A stretch of DNA of 19,832 nt from CAYIBZ01 sp964361795. Lineage in GTDB: Bacteria > Patescibacteriota > Minisyncoccia > UBA6257 > WO2-44-18. Both the position numbers and the translations under genes were made by a program. The notes beneath the pieces were generated by a model. That model was given only the letters and a program-made list of their open reading frames with translations. It did no database searches and was not told the DNA's origin. How positions within the stretch are numbered: the stretch's first letter is position 1; each line of letters opens with the position of its first letter. Positions 1 to 5,047 of the stretch are shown piece after piece. The DNA is taken from NCBI GenBank assembly GCA_964361795.1, contig CAYIBZ010000009.1:1-19832 (forward strand), read 5' to 3'.

Positions 1-1
1 T

Positions 2-79
2 GCCGGCTCCATGGACCAAGTTGTTTCCTACCTTCGTTTAAAGCGAAAAAAATTAAATGTCACAGACCCGCGATGGTAA
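2..79 (+). CDS. C-terminal end of an unidentified gene (partial)
   Basis: An open frame enters from the left edge and ends at TAA (77-79), giving a lysine/arginine-rich tail that finishes TDPRW. The stop lies in the loop of the intrinsic terminator at 66-92, so some plus-strand gene very probably ends here. A second frame (3-41, ending FPTFV then TAA) would stop cleanly before the hairpin and cannot be excluded. Too little is present to name the protein. Confidence 0.35.
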   Translation, partial: AGSMDQVVSYLRLKRKKLNVTDPRW

Positions 80-92
80 CGCGGGTTTTTTT
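66..92 (+). terminator. Intrinsic terminator of the left-edge gene
   Basis: ACCCGCG (66-72) pairs with CGCGGGT (80-86) around a 7-base loop and is followed by seven T. On the minus strand the same hairpin lies downstream of the tRNA cluster but lacks an immediate T-run there. Confidence 0.75.
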
Positions 93-114
93 ATGAGATT
101 TTATTGATTCGGGG

Positions 115-164
115 CGCGGTGGACGGGATTTGAACCCGCGGTCTGTCCGATGGACATCGGACCG
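115..164 (-). pseudogene. 3' portion of an interrupted tRNA
   Basis: Read on the minus strand this is an anticodon arm, variable loop, T-arm (GCGGG, TTCAAAT, CCCGT), the 3' acceptor strand CCACCGC and a G discriminator. The matching 5' acceptor strand GCGGTGG is not found immediately upstream. Instead there is an unrelated stem (CTTTAG/CTAAAG, 166-182). Positions 130-164 are an exact 35-base copy of 558-592, where the 5' half of a compatible tRNA sits. Joining 617-558 to the unique 3' end here rebuilds a full cloverleaf, so this is read as the displaced 3' end of that tRNA. It is probably non-functional unless an unusual RNA-joining event occurs. Confidence 0.6.
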
Positions 165-195
165 CTTTAGTTTGGCTAAAGATTACAAGGACTTC

Positions 196-288
196 AGTAA
201 TTTGCGCGGTGGACGGGATTTGAACCCGCGGTCTCCGCCGTGACAGGGCGGCGCTTTAGCCAACTAAGCTACCACCGCGCAAATTACT
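196..288. repeat. 17-bp inverted repeat enclosing tRNA-Asp
   Basis: Positions 196-212 and 272-288 are exact reverse complements. The inner 7 bp are the tRNA-Asp acceptor stem; the outer 10 bp continue the pairing into both flanks (AGTAATTTGC and GCAAATTACT). A precursor RNA would have an acceptor helix of about 17 bp. Confidence 0.85.
205..278 (-). tRNA. tRNA-Asp (anticodon GTC)
   Basis: On the minus strand the acceptor GCGGTGG/CCACCGC, D-arm (GCTT/AAGC with GG in the loop), anticodon stem CCGCC/GGCGG with loop CTGTCAC, and T-arm GCGGG-TTCAAAT-CCCGT are all intact. The loop gives anticodon GTC (Asp), and the discriminator is G as expected for Asp. No CCA is encoded. Its first 23 bases overlap the 3' end of the GIY-YIG reading frame, and its T-arm and acceptor are identical to the 3' tRNA fragment at 115-143. 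Confidence 0.92.
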
Positions 289-552
289 CAAATCATTTTT
301 GATTACTCCATCTCTAACTATCTGATCAATTATGATTCTACTTTTTTTATTTTTCAATTTTTTCTCTAATTTTCTTGCTTCATTTAATCCGGAACATTTT
401 TGAAAAAATACGAGATCTACGGGTCTTAGATATTTCGTAGATCTTACTTTTCCAATTTGATGCTCTTTTAACCTCCTGCCGATATTGTTGGTGCTTCCGG
501 TGTAATATCTGTTGTTACTGCATTTTAAAATATAAACCCCAGTTTTATTCAT
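256..552 (-). CDS. GIY-YIG family nuclease, 98 aa
   Basis: The protein begins MNKTGVYILK and carries GVY near residue 5 and YTG near residue 18 as the GIY and YIG elements. The conserved Arg lies in NIGRRLKEH and the catalytic Glu in NEARKLEKKLK. It is a stand-alone single-domain member of the UvrC-N/YhbQ-like group, a metal-dependent DNA endonuclease fold. The ATG at 552 is chosen because the longer frame back to 585 would translate the upstream tRNA. No Shine-Dalgarno is visible. The gene lies exactly between a tRNA broken in its T-loop (558-617) and tRNA-Asp, and its last codons (RGGSLVG) are read from the tRNA-Asp 5' end. That position suggests a homing or cassette-mobility role, which is inference; a housekeeping repair role is equally possible for this family. 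Confidence 0.85.
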   Translation of the reverse strand: MNKTGVYILKCSNNRYYTGSTNNIGRRLKEHQIGKVRSTKYLRPVDLVFFQKCSGLNEARKLEKKLKNKKSRIIIDQIVRDGVIKNDLSNLRGGSLVG

Positions 553-557
553 AGCAA

Positions 558-617
558 TTGAACCCGCGGTCTGTCCGATGGACATCGGACCGTGTTGCCA
601 GACTACACCACCACCGC
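558..617 (-). pseudogene. 5' portion of an interrupted tRNA with 8-nt anticodon loop
   Basis: From 617 leftwards on the minus strand: acceptor GCGGTGG, D-arm GTG...CAC with GG in the loop, anticodon stem GTCCG/CGGAC, variable AGACC, T-stem GCGGG and TTCAA. The expected ATCCCGT-CCACCGC is replaced by the leader of the GIY-YIG gene; that missing end occurs at 115-129. The anticodon loop is ATGTCCAT, eight bases, with T33 and a purine framing GTCC. Candidate identities are Asp (GTC) or Gly (TCC) with one extra base. It has its own promoter at 630-658. Confidence 0.6.
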
Positions 618-629
618 AAAACTTGTCTT

Positions 630-658
630 ACCATAGCACGCTTGCTAGGTTTTTACAA
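630..658 (-). promoter_or_regulatory. Promoter for the interrupted tRNA locus
   Basis: On the minus strand TTGTAA (-35, 653-658) and TATGGT (-10, 630-635) are 17 bp apart. Transcription would start around 623, about six bases before the tRNA 5' end at 617. Confidence 0.65.
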
Positions 659-695
659 TTTAAGTAATGTGGTATTGGCTCTTTAAGAGTAGAAA

Positions 696-1409
696 ATGCT
701 GCTCTATCACATCCGAGGAAAATCCAAAGGAAATTTTGACCCGGATCAGTCGAATCAAACTTTGTTTTTAGACGCCATTGAAAATGAGCGCAGAATATTT
801 GGTCTCCGAACAATTTTTGTCCCGAGATGCAATTTCACAAACCGAGTAGTGAAATATGGCGAAGAAAATGTTGATTGGGCTGACGGTTTGGCCAGAAGCA
901 GGGGATTGGCGGACGGCGGAATAGTAGAAGATCCGAAAGTTGGCATAGCGATTTTTAACGCGGACTGTCCTGTTGTGGCAGTACATGATGAATCGCTTGG
1001 AAAATTAGCGGTTCTGCACGCCGGCTTTCGCTGTCTAATTCGCCCTAATCCGCGAGAAAAGAGCATTATTCAGACTTTGTTTGAAAACCGCGGATTTTTG
1101 CCATCAGCCGTAAAAGTATTTGCCGGATATGGGATTGGCCCCTGTTGTTATGGAGCGGAACATTGGCCGGAAATTAACGATTGTACCAGAGATTTGCCTT
1201 TGGGCAGGGCCACGCGCGGCCCGCGCGCAGGCCAGCGGTCCGTTGATCTTTATTATTTAATTCGCCAACAATTGCTGGAAATAGGAGTTTCAAAATCAAA
1301 TATGACTTTTGATCATAACTGCACTTCCTGCGATGGCGGCTACTATTATTCACGTTGCCGTGACGGTCCCGGTTCAGGCAATAATATGACTATGGCTTGG
1401 TTGAAATAA
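696..1409 (+). CDS. YfiH/PgeF family (Cu-oxidase_4; purine nucleoside phosphorylase LACC1-like)
   Basis: The 237-residue length fits the family. Visible landmarks are NADCPVVAVHD near residue 88 (family ADCxP with the metal-binding Cys), LAVLHAGFR near 104 (family HAGWRG, catalytic His), IGPCCYGAE near 147 and CTSCDGGYYYSRCRDG near 209. Members act on purine nucleosides or, in peptidoglycan-making bacteria, on mis-added serine (PgeF). The neighbour murD, which converges on this gene with a 20-bp overlap, is compatible with the editing role, but convergent orientation is weak evidence. Odd points: the upstream QxH motif that normally gives the first His is not evident (the region reads PRCNFTNRVVKY), and HAGWRG has become HAGFRC. 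Activity may be altered. AAGAG about 8 nt before the ATG is a weak ribosome site. Confidence 0.82.
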   Translation: MLLYHIRGKSKGNFDPDQSNQTLFLDAIENERRIFGLRTIFVPRCNFTNRVVKYGEENVDWADGLARSRGLADGGIVEDPKVGIAIFNADCPVVAVHDESLGKLAVLHAGFRCLIRPNPREKSIIQTLFENRGFLPSAVKVFAGYGIGPCCYGAEHWPEINDCTRDLPLGRATRGPRAGQRSVDLYYLIRQQLLEIGVSKSNMTFDHNCTSCDGGYYYSRCRDGPGSGNNMTMAWLK

Positions 1410-2619
1410 TTTTTTTAAATTGGCTGCCGCGGTCTTTATAATCTTTAAACATATCAAAACTGGCGGCGCCCGGCGAAAAGAGAACTGTTATTGGCTGATT
1501 GGCTGATAAGTTGATGAGTTGTTTGATTTTTTGATGAGCTTTTTTTACCGCGGAGATTAAATTTTCCGCGCTAACTACAGGCGCTTTCGCGTACGAAAGC
1601 GCCTGTTTTATTTTTTCTTTGTTTTCGCCGATGAGAATCACCTGTTTTACGCTGTTAGATTTGTTTAATGCTTTTGCTAGCGGCGCGTAATCCAAATTTT
1701 TGTCTTTGCCGCCGGCGATCAAAATTAGTGATTGGTTACTTGGTTGATTGGTTACTTGGTTTTTGCCGAAGGAGAGGATGGCCGCGGCAGTTGTTTGCGG
1801 ATTAGTGCTGGCCGAATCGTTATAAAAATCTATTCTAATGTTCTCAAGAACATTAGAATAGACAAATTCCATTCGGTGCTCCATGCCCGGGAAGTTTTTT
1901 ATTGTTTTTTCAATGATGGATGGCGGACAGCCGAGATGTTTCGTGACGGCCGCAGCCATAATTTTATTTTTTGATAAGTCATTAGGCGCGATAACTGGGA
2001 CTTTTTTACCGGCGCTTTTTTCTGCTATCACGCGTGATAGCAAATTATTTTTGAAGTAAAAGATTGTATCGGATTTTTTTTGATGCCGGGCGGCATTGGA
2101 TTTCGCGCCCAGATATTCTTTCATGTTTTTATGGATGTCCAGATGGTCGGGGAAAATATCCACAATTACGGCAATTTCCGGCGATTTTTCTAAGTCTTGC
2201 AGTTGAAAACTGGATAATTCAAAAACAACAAACGTGTTTTTGTCCGCCCTAGGCAGGATATCTAAAACTGGTTTCCCGATGTTGCCGGCTAGCAGAACCT
2301 TTTTACCGGAATTTTTAAGAATTTGATAAATAAGAGTGGAAGTTGTTCCTTTGCCTTTTGTGCCGGTGACGCCAATAATTTTTCCCGGGCAAAGATCAAA
2401 AAATAGTTTGGTGGCGCTGGAAAACTTCACTCCCTTTTTAATGGCGTTCTGAATTTTCGGAAGATTGTAAGGAACGCCGGGGGAGCGGTATATGAGATCA
2501 AATTGATCGAGACGATCGAGGTAGGAAGTATCTAGTTTTTGATCTAAGATGACAGCTTTTTTAAGAAATTTTAAGAGAGACTTTCCCTCTTTTCCGAATC
2601 CTAGAATTGCTGTTCTCAT
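1390..2619 (-). CDS. murD: UDP-N-acetylmuramoyl-L-alanine--D-glutamate ligase (MurD)
   Basis: This cytoplasmic ATP-dependent ligase adds D-Glu to UDP-MurNAc-L-Ala in peptidoglycan precursor synthesis. The 409-aa protein starts MRTAILGFGKEG (Rossmann-like N-domain), then has the P-loop GVTGTKGKGTT, ELSSFQL, DHLDIHKNMKEYLGAK, MEHRMEFV, YNDSASTNP, LIAGGKDKN and the C-terminal SPGAASFDMFKDYKDRG. It is slightly short for the family (about 430-450). Start at 2619 is fixed by the tRNA-Met immediately upstream: only two bases separate the tRNA discriminator from the ATG, so no Shine-Dalgarno can lie outside the tRNA. It is probably co-transcribed with tRNA-Met. Odd: the coding sequence contains two perfect palindromes besides the terminator-like one, and tandem 8- and 16-bp repeats encoding Asn/Gln-rich stretches such as NQVTNQPSNQ. 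Its 3' end overlaps the convergent YfiH-family gene. Confidence 0.95.
   Translation of the reverse strand: MRTAILGFGKEGKSLLKFLKKAVILDQKLDTSYLDRLDQFDLIYRSPGVPYNLPKIQNAIKKGVKFSSATKLFFDLCPGKIIGVTGTKGKGTTSTLIYQILKNSGKKVLLAGNIGKPVLDILPRADKNTFVVFELSSFQLQDLEKSPEIAVIVDIFPDHLDIHKNMKEYLGAKSNAARHQKKSDTIFYFKNNLLSRVIAEKSAGKKVPVIAPNDLSKNKIMAAAVTKHLGCPPSIIEKTIKNFPGMEHRMEFVYSNVLENIRIDFYNDSASTNPQTTAAAILSFGKNQVTNQPSNQSLILIAGGKDKNLDYAPLAKALNKSNSVKQVILIGENKEKIKQALSYAKAPVVSAENLISAVKKAHQKIKQLINLSANQPITVLFSPGAASFDMFKDYKDRGSQFKKIISTKP
1489..1545. repeat. Degenerate octamer repeat inside murD
   Basis: On the plus strand TTGGCTGA occurs twice in tandem and continues as TAAGTTGA, TGAGTTGT and TTGATTTT. It encodes the low-complexity segment KIKQLINLSANQP near the murD C-terminus. 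Confidence 0.55.
1577..1617 (+). terminator. Candidate plus-strand terminator inside murD
   Basis: ACAGGCGCTTTCG (1577-1589) pairs perfectly with CGAAAGCGCCTGT (1594-1606) around CGTA, followed by TTTATTTTTT on the plus strand. It lies 168 nt beyond the end of the YfiH-family gene, antisense within murD, and could end its transcript. It could equally be a palindromic insertion in murD. Confidence 0.5.
1730..1761. repeat. Two perfect 16-bp tandem units inside murD
   Basis: GATTGGTTACTTGGTT occurs at 1730-1745 and again at 1746-1761 without change. It encodes part of the Asn/Gln-rich stretch NQVTNQPSNQ just before the conserved LIAGGKDKN. Confidence 0.85.
1829..1862. repeat. Perfect 34-bp palindrome inside murD
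   Basis: Arms 1829-1844 and 1847-1862 are exact reverse complements (16 bp each) around CA. They encode YSNVLENIRI between MEFV and the conserved YNDSASTNP. Confidence 0.85.
2023..2042. repeat. Perfect 20-bp palindrome inside murD
   Basis: TGCTATCACG followed by CGTGATAGCA, exact self-complement with no spacer, encoding LSRVIA. Confidence 0.75.
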
Positions 2620-2621
2620 TG

Positions 2622-2693
2622 TGCCGACGGGAAGAATCGAACTTCCGACCCGACGCTTATGAAACGTCTGCTCTACCACTGAGCTACGCCGGC
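2622..2693 (-). tRNA. tRNA-Met (anticodon CAT, elongator type)
   Basis: Minus strand: acceptor GCCGGCG/CGTCGGC (one G-T), D-arm GCTC/GAGC with GG in the loop, anticodon stem GACGT/GCGTC with loop TTCATAA, T-arm GGAAG-TTCGATT-CTTCC, discriminator A, no encoded CCA. A paired 1:72 position rules out initiator use. An Ile-lysidine tRNA (also CAT in DNA) is the alternative. murD starts two bases after the discriminator. Confidence 0.9.
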
Positions 2694-2704
2694 TGATTAT
2701 TCGT

Positions 2705-2733
2705 ATTTTATCTAAATTCTGCCCTCTTGGCAA
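2705..2733 (-). promoter_or_regulatory. Promoter of tRNA-Met-murD
   Basis: Minus strand TTGCCA (-35, 2728-2733), 17-bp spacer, TAAAAT (-10, 2705-2710). The start is predicted near 2698, a few bases before the tRNA 5' end. Confidence 0.75.
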
Positions 2734-2756
2734 ATAGGCCAGTTTAATGTTATTCT
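2727..2756 (+). promoter_or_regulatory. Promoter of initiator tRNA
   Basis: Plus strand TTGGCA (-35, 2727-2732), 18-bp spacer, TATTCT (-10, 2751-2756). Its -35 shares five of six positions with the -35 of the divergent tRNA-Met promoter. Confidence 0.6.
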
Positions 2757-2761
2757 TTAAC

Positions 2762-2833
2762 CGCGGAGTGGAGAAGTAGTATCTCGCAAGGCCCATAACC
2801 TTGAGATCGTCGGTGCAATTCCGGCCTCCGCAA
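2762..2833 (+). tRNA. Initiator tRNA-fMet (CAT), diverged elbow
   Basis: Acceptor CGCGGAG/CTCCGCA leaves the C1-A72 mismatch that marks bacterial initiators, and the anticodon stem CAAGG/CCTTG encloses CCCATAA with anticodon CAT. Departures from the norm: base 33 is C instead of the near-universal T, the D-loop AGTAGTA lacks the GG pair, and the T-loop is TGCAATT instead of TTCAAAT. The usual three G-C pairs next to the anticodon are reduced to A-T, G-C, G-C. Own promoter and terminator support expression. Confidence 0.8.
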
Positions 2834-2842
2834 CAGAAAAGA

Positions 2843-2868
2843 AAAATCGCCATTTTAGGCGATTTTTT
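2843..2868. terminator. Bidirectional terminator (tRNA-fMet / hypothetical gene)
   Basis: AAAATCGCC (2843-2851) and GGCGATTTT (2858-2866) around ATTTTA, with a T-run on the plus strand and a matching run of T on the minus strand. It lies between the initiator tRNA and the stop of the 2872-3348 gene. Confidence 0.8.
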
Positions 2869-2871
2869 CAT

Positions 2872-3348
2872 TTATTTCGGGTTTATTTCCCAGCGATTTT
2901 TGATGCACTCCCACACTTTACCATTTTTAATGCTTTCACAGGCGGTTGACAAAATTGCCGTGTCAATTTCTGCCGCGAGTTCTTCCGGGGATTGGACATC
3001 TACCGGGTACGCGCCGCATCCGCCGCGAATCCACCACACGCCGTTTTTTGACACGCCCAAACCTCGCCACGCTTTGCCATTCAAATGATCATCAAAAAAC
3101 ATAACGCCGCCAAAAAAAGTCCTTTCGCCTATTTTAATAATTCGTTTCCCGTCTTCGTTTTTTCGGAACTCGTCAGTCCATTCAAAGATGAATTTCGCGT
3201 AGGAAAGCCCTTCTTTGAGGCGCTTTTTACGTTCCGTTTCTTCCGCGAGACGGCGAGCTTTTTCTTCTTCGCGCCTTTTTTGTTCTTCGGTTCGTTGTCT
3301 TGAGTACAATTCTTCGGCCAGCCGTTTCAAGTCCTCCGGTATATTCAT
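2872..3348 (-). CDS. Hypothetical protein, 158 aa, charged coiled-coil N-terminus
   Basis: Not recognised. Residues about 5-48 are almost all charged (repeated RREEEKARR-type heptads) and should form a long helix or coiled coil. The remainder is a small globular part with GGVMFFDDHLNGKAWRGLG, WWIRGGCGAYPVDV and a final helix. There is no signal peptide or membrane segment. Its ATG overlaps the stop of the upstream gene by one base (TAATG), so translation is probably coupled to it. Downstream is the bidirectional terminator at 2843-2868. The conserved-looking Gly/Trp stretches suggest a real folded domain, but no function can be given. Confidence 0.75.
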   Translation of the reverse strand: MNIPEDLKRLAEELYSRQRTEEQKRREEEKARRLAEETERKKRLKEGLSYAKFIFEWTDEFRKNEDGKRIIKIGERTFFGGVMFFDDHLNGKAWRGLGVSKNGVWWIRGGCGAYPVDVQSPEELAAEIDTAILSTACESIKNGKVWECIKNRWEINPK

Positions 3349-3815
3349 TACAGTTCAATACCATCTACGACAAGACCGGCATCCTCGGCGTATTCGGCAA
3401 ACATATCTATGATAAAGTTTTTATTCTTACCGCTAACCATCAATACGAATTGATTAAGACTGGTCCAGTGTCCATTGAAAATTCTTGGATCCTCATGATC
3501 ATTTTCTAGATTACTTGGATTTTCCCAATAATAACGGCATACCACATCTATATTATCAACATTGTTTCGCAAGACTTCCCTTGCCTTGTATGCTTTTTTT
3601 GCTTCTTTATCATTTTCTTTCATGATATCCTTCATGGAGCCAATTTCATTTCCGTACCTTTTTGTGAATAACTTTTGACGATACATCGTGTAAACGATAC
3701 ACTGTTGAACGTGATCTTCCAGAGAAAGATACTTGAAGCCATCTACCACGGGCGCTTCCTGCAACGCCAGAGTTTGCGGGTCATTTATAACCATAAGTTC
3801 TCTTTTCAGAGCCAT
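3348..3815 (-). CDS. Hypothetical protein, 155 aa
   Basis: Not recognised. The start MALKRELMV at 3815 is chosen because AAGGAGG lies five bases upstream (3821-3827), the best Shine-Dalgarno in the window. Longer frames would run through the divergent promoter region into tpiA. The protein is mixed alpha/beta by appearance, with aromatic-rich stretches (HVQQCIVYTMYRQKLF, CRYYWENP, FNGHWTSLNQFVLMVSG), and has no signal or membrane segment. It forms a two-gene operon with the following gene (TAATG overlap), driven by the promoter at 3845-3873. Confidence 0.78.
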   Translation of the reverse strand: MALKRELMVINDPQTLALQEAPVVDGFKYLSLEDHVQQCIVYTMYRQKLFTKRYGNEIGSMKDIMKENDKEAKKAYKAREVLRNNVDNIDVVCRYYWENPSNLENDHEDPRIFNGHWTSLNQFVLMVSGKNKNFIIDMFAEYAEDAGLVVDGIEL

Positions 3816-3844
3816 AAGGCCCTCCTTATCAAAAACCTGCCGAT

Positions 3845-3873
3845 ATTGTAGCATATAATTTATAACAATACAA
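3845..3873 (-). promoter_or_regulatory. Promoter of the 3348-3815 operon
   Basis: Minus strand TTGTAT (-35, 3868-3873), 17-bp spacer, TACAAT (-10, 3845-3850). The start is expected near 3838, giving a leader of about 23 nt with the strong ribosome site. Confidence 0.7.
3854..3859 (+). promoter_or_regulatory. -10 element for tpiA
   Basis: A perfect TATAAT lies on the plus strand inside the spacer of the divergent promoter. No good -35 is visible. The start would be near 3866, leaving a leader of about 17 nt without a Shine-Dalgarno. Confidence 0.45.
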
Positions 3874-3882
3874 ATGACCGCA

Positions 3883-4668
3883 ATGAAAAAAATCATCATA
3901 GCTAATTGGAAACTAAATCCGGAATCGTTGAAAGAAGCAAGGAAATTGGCCAAGGAAAGCGACATTGACGGCCTCGTAATTTGTCCGCCTTTTCCTTTCA
4001 TTGAAGAGGCGGCGAAAGTTTTAAAGAAAGCGAAATTGGGCGCGCAGGATTTGTTTTGGAAAGAACAGGGAGCTTATACCGGAGAAGTTTCGGCAACGCA
4101 ACTCAAAGATTTCGGAGTAGAATATGTAATCATTGGCCATTCAGAGCGCCGGCAAAATTTAGGCGAGACCGATGAGACGGTAGCTAAGAAAATCGCCGCG
4201 GCCTTGAAAGCCGGACTAACCCCGATTCTCTGTGTCGGCGAAACGCAAACGGAGCGGGATGCCGGGAAAACAAAAGAAGTCGTAGAACGGCAATTAAAAA
4301 TAGGAATCTCCTTAATTGAAAATTGCCACCGCCAAAGGCGGGGTCCCGCCCTCAAAAAATCTAGAAAATGGTGGCGGGAAAAATTTAAGATTGAAAATTT
4401 GGTAATTGCCTACGAGCCCATTTGGGCTATTGGAAGCGGGACCCCTGATACTCCCGAGAATATGTTAGAAATGGTACAATTTGTAAAAGACATCCTAAAC
4501 CCTGCACCCTATACCCTAAACCCTCTTATTATTTACGGAGGGTCGGTGACCAGCAAGAACGTTAAAGAGTTTACTCAACATAGGGAGATAGATGGCGTCT
4601 TAGTCGGGGGAGCGAGCCTTAATGCGGAAGAAATAAAAAAAATAGTCAAAATAGCAAATGCCCGGTAG
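3883..4668 (+). CDS. tpiA: Triosephosphate isomerase
   Basis: Interconverts dihydroxyacetone phosphate and glyceraldehyde 3-phosphate in glycolysis (cytoplasm). Active-site signatures are IANWKLN (Asn and Lys near residues 8-10), IGHSERR (electrophilic His), AYEPIWAIGSG (catalytic Glu and flexible loop 6) and YGGSVTSKN (phosphate binding). Start at 3883 (MKKIIIANWK) matches the family; an in-frame ATG nine bases earlier (3874) is possible. At 261 aa it is slightly long, because two segments look inserted: a Lys/Arg/Trp-rich stretch just before AYEP (encoded by a GC-rich palindrome shared with 7818-7856) and NPAPYTLNPL before YGGS (encoded by four heptamers). The stop TAG lies in the first hairpin of the tandem repeat that follows. 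Confidence 0.95.
   Translation: MKKIIIANWKLNPESLKEARKLAKESDIDGLVICPPFPFIEEAAKVLKKAKLGAQDLFWKEQGAYTGEVSATQLKDFGVEYVIIGHSERRQNLGETDETVAKKIAAALKAGLTPILCVGETQTERDAGKTKEVVERQLKIGISLIENCHRQRRGPALKKSRKWWREKFKIENLVIAYEPIWAIGSGTPDTPENMLEMVQFVKDILNPAPYTLNPLIIYGGSVTSKNVKEFTQHREIDGVLVGGASLNAEEIKKIVKIANAR
4325..4386. repeat. GC-rich palindromic repeat inserted in tpiA
   Basis: Contains GGCGGG-GT-CCCGCC (4338-4351) nested in GCCACC (4325-4330) and GGTGGC (4370-4375). It shares GGGGTCCCGCC and GGCGGGAAAAATT with the intergenic copy at 7818-7856, including AT-rich flanks of the ATTGAAAATT kind. Confidence 0.7.
4497..4524. repeat. Heptamer array inside tpiA
   Basis: Four contiguous 7-mers: AAACCCT, GCACCCT, ATACCCT, AAACCCT. 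The same heptamer in the other orientation starts directly after the groL stop (13895). Confidence 0.75.
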
Positions 4669-5047
4669 CTACAATCGCAATTGTAGCACCGGGATGCCCG
4701 GTAGCTACAACTGCGATTATTACTAANNNNNNNNNNNNNNNNNNNNNNNNNNNNNNNNNNNNNNNNNNNNNNNNNNNNNNNNNNNNNNNNNNNNNNNNNN
4801 NNNNNNNNNNNNNNNNNNNNNNNNNNTGTCTGGGTATAATAATTAAACAAAAGGTCATGAGACAATCAATAAAAATTAATTTACAATCTGCGCAATCGCA
4901 ATTGTAGCACCGGGATGCCCGGTAGCTACAACTGCGATTATTACTAAGTTAGTAGTTAGTGTCTGGGTATAATAATTAAACAAAAGGTCATGAGACAATC
5001 AATAAAAATTAATTCACAATCTGCGCAATCGCAATTGTAGCACCGGG
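4655..5047 (+). repeat. Tandem 133-bp hairpin repeat between tpiA and the SIMPL gene
   Basis: CAATCGCAATTGTAG recurs at 4672, 4893 and 5026; the last two are 133 bp apart and the whole unit between them is nearly identical to the sequence around the N gap. Each unit carries a long hairpin (AATCGCAATTGTAGC-ACCGGG pairing with CCCGGT-AGCTACAACTGCGATT) and a TATAAT followed by AAACAAAAGGTCATGAG. The array starts within the tpiA stop codon and ends on the ATG of the next gene. Confidence 0.85.
4727..4826. other. Scaffold gap (100 N)
   Basis: Exactly 100 N, a usual arbitrary gap size. Comparison with the second repeat unit predicts only 12 missing bases, or 12 plus a multiple of 133 if whole units were lost. 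Confidence 0.95.

Noticed and set aside
164..200. A second tRNA in plus orientation suggested by a D-arm-like stem at 165-182
   Set aside because: The stem is self-complementary, and the following sequence gives no anticodon or T-arm of normal size.
4497..4524. Telomere-like CCCTAAA repeats
   Set aside because: Only a few degenerate heptamers inside a bacterial coding gene; explained as a dispersed short repeat, not a chromosome end.
4575..4865. Minus-strand frames across the N gap
   Set aside because: They exist only because N does not encode stops; the flanks are tandem repeat DNA.
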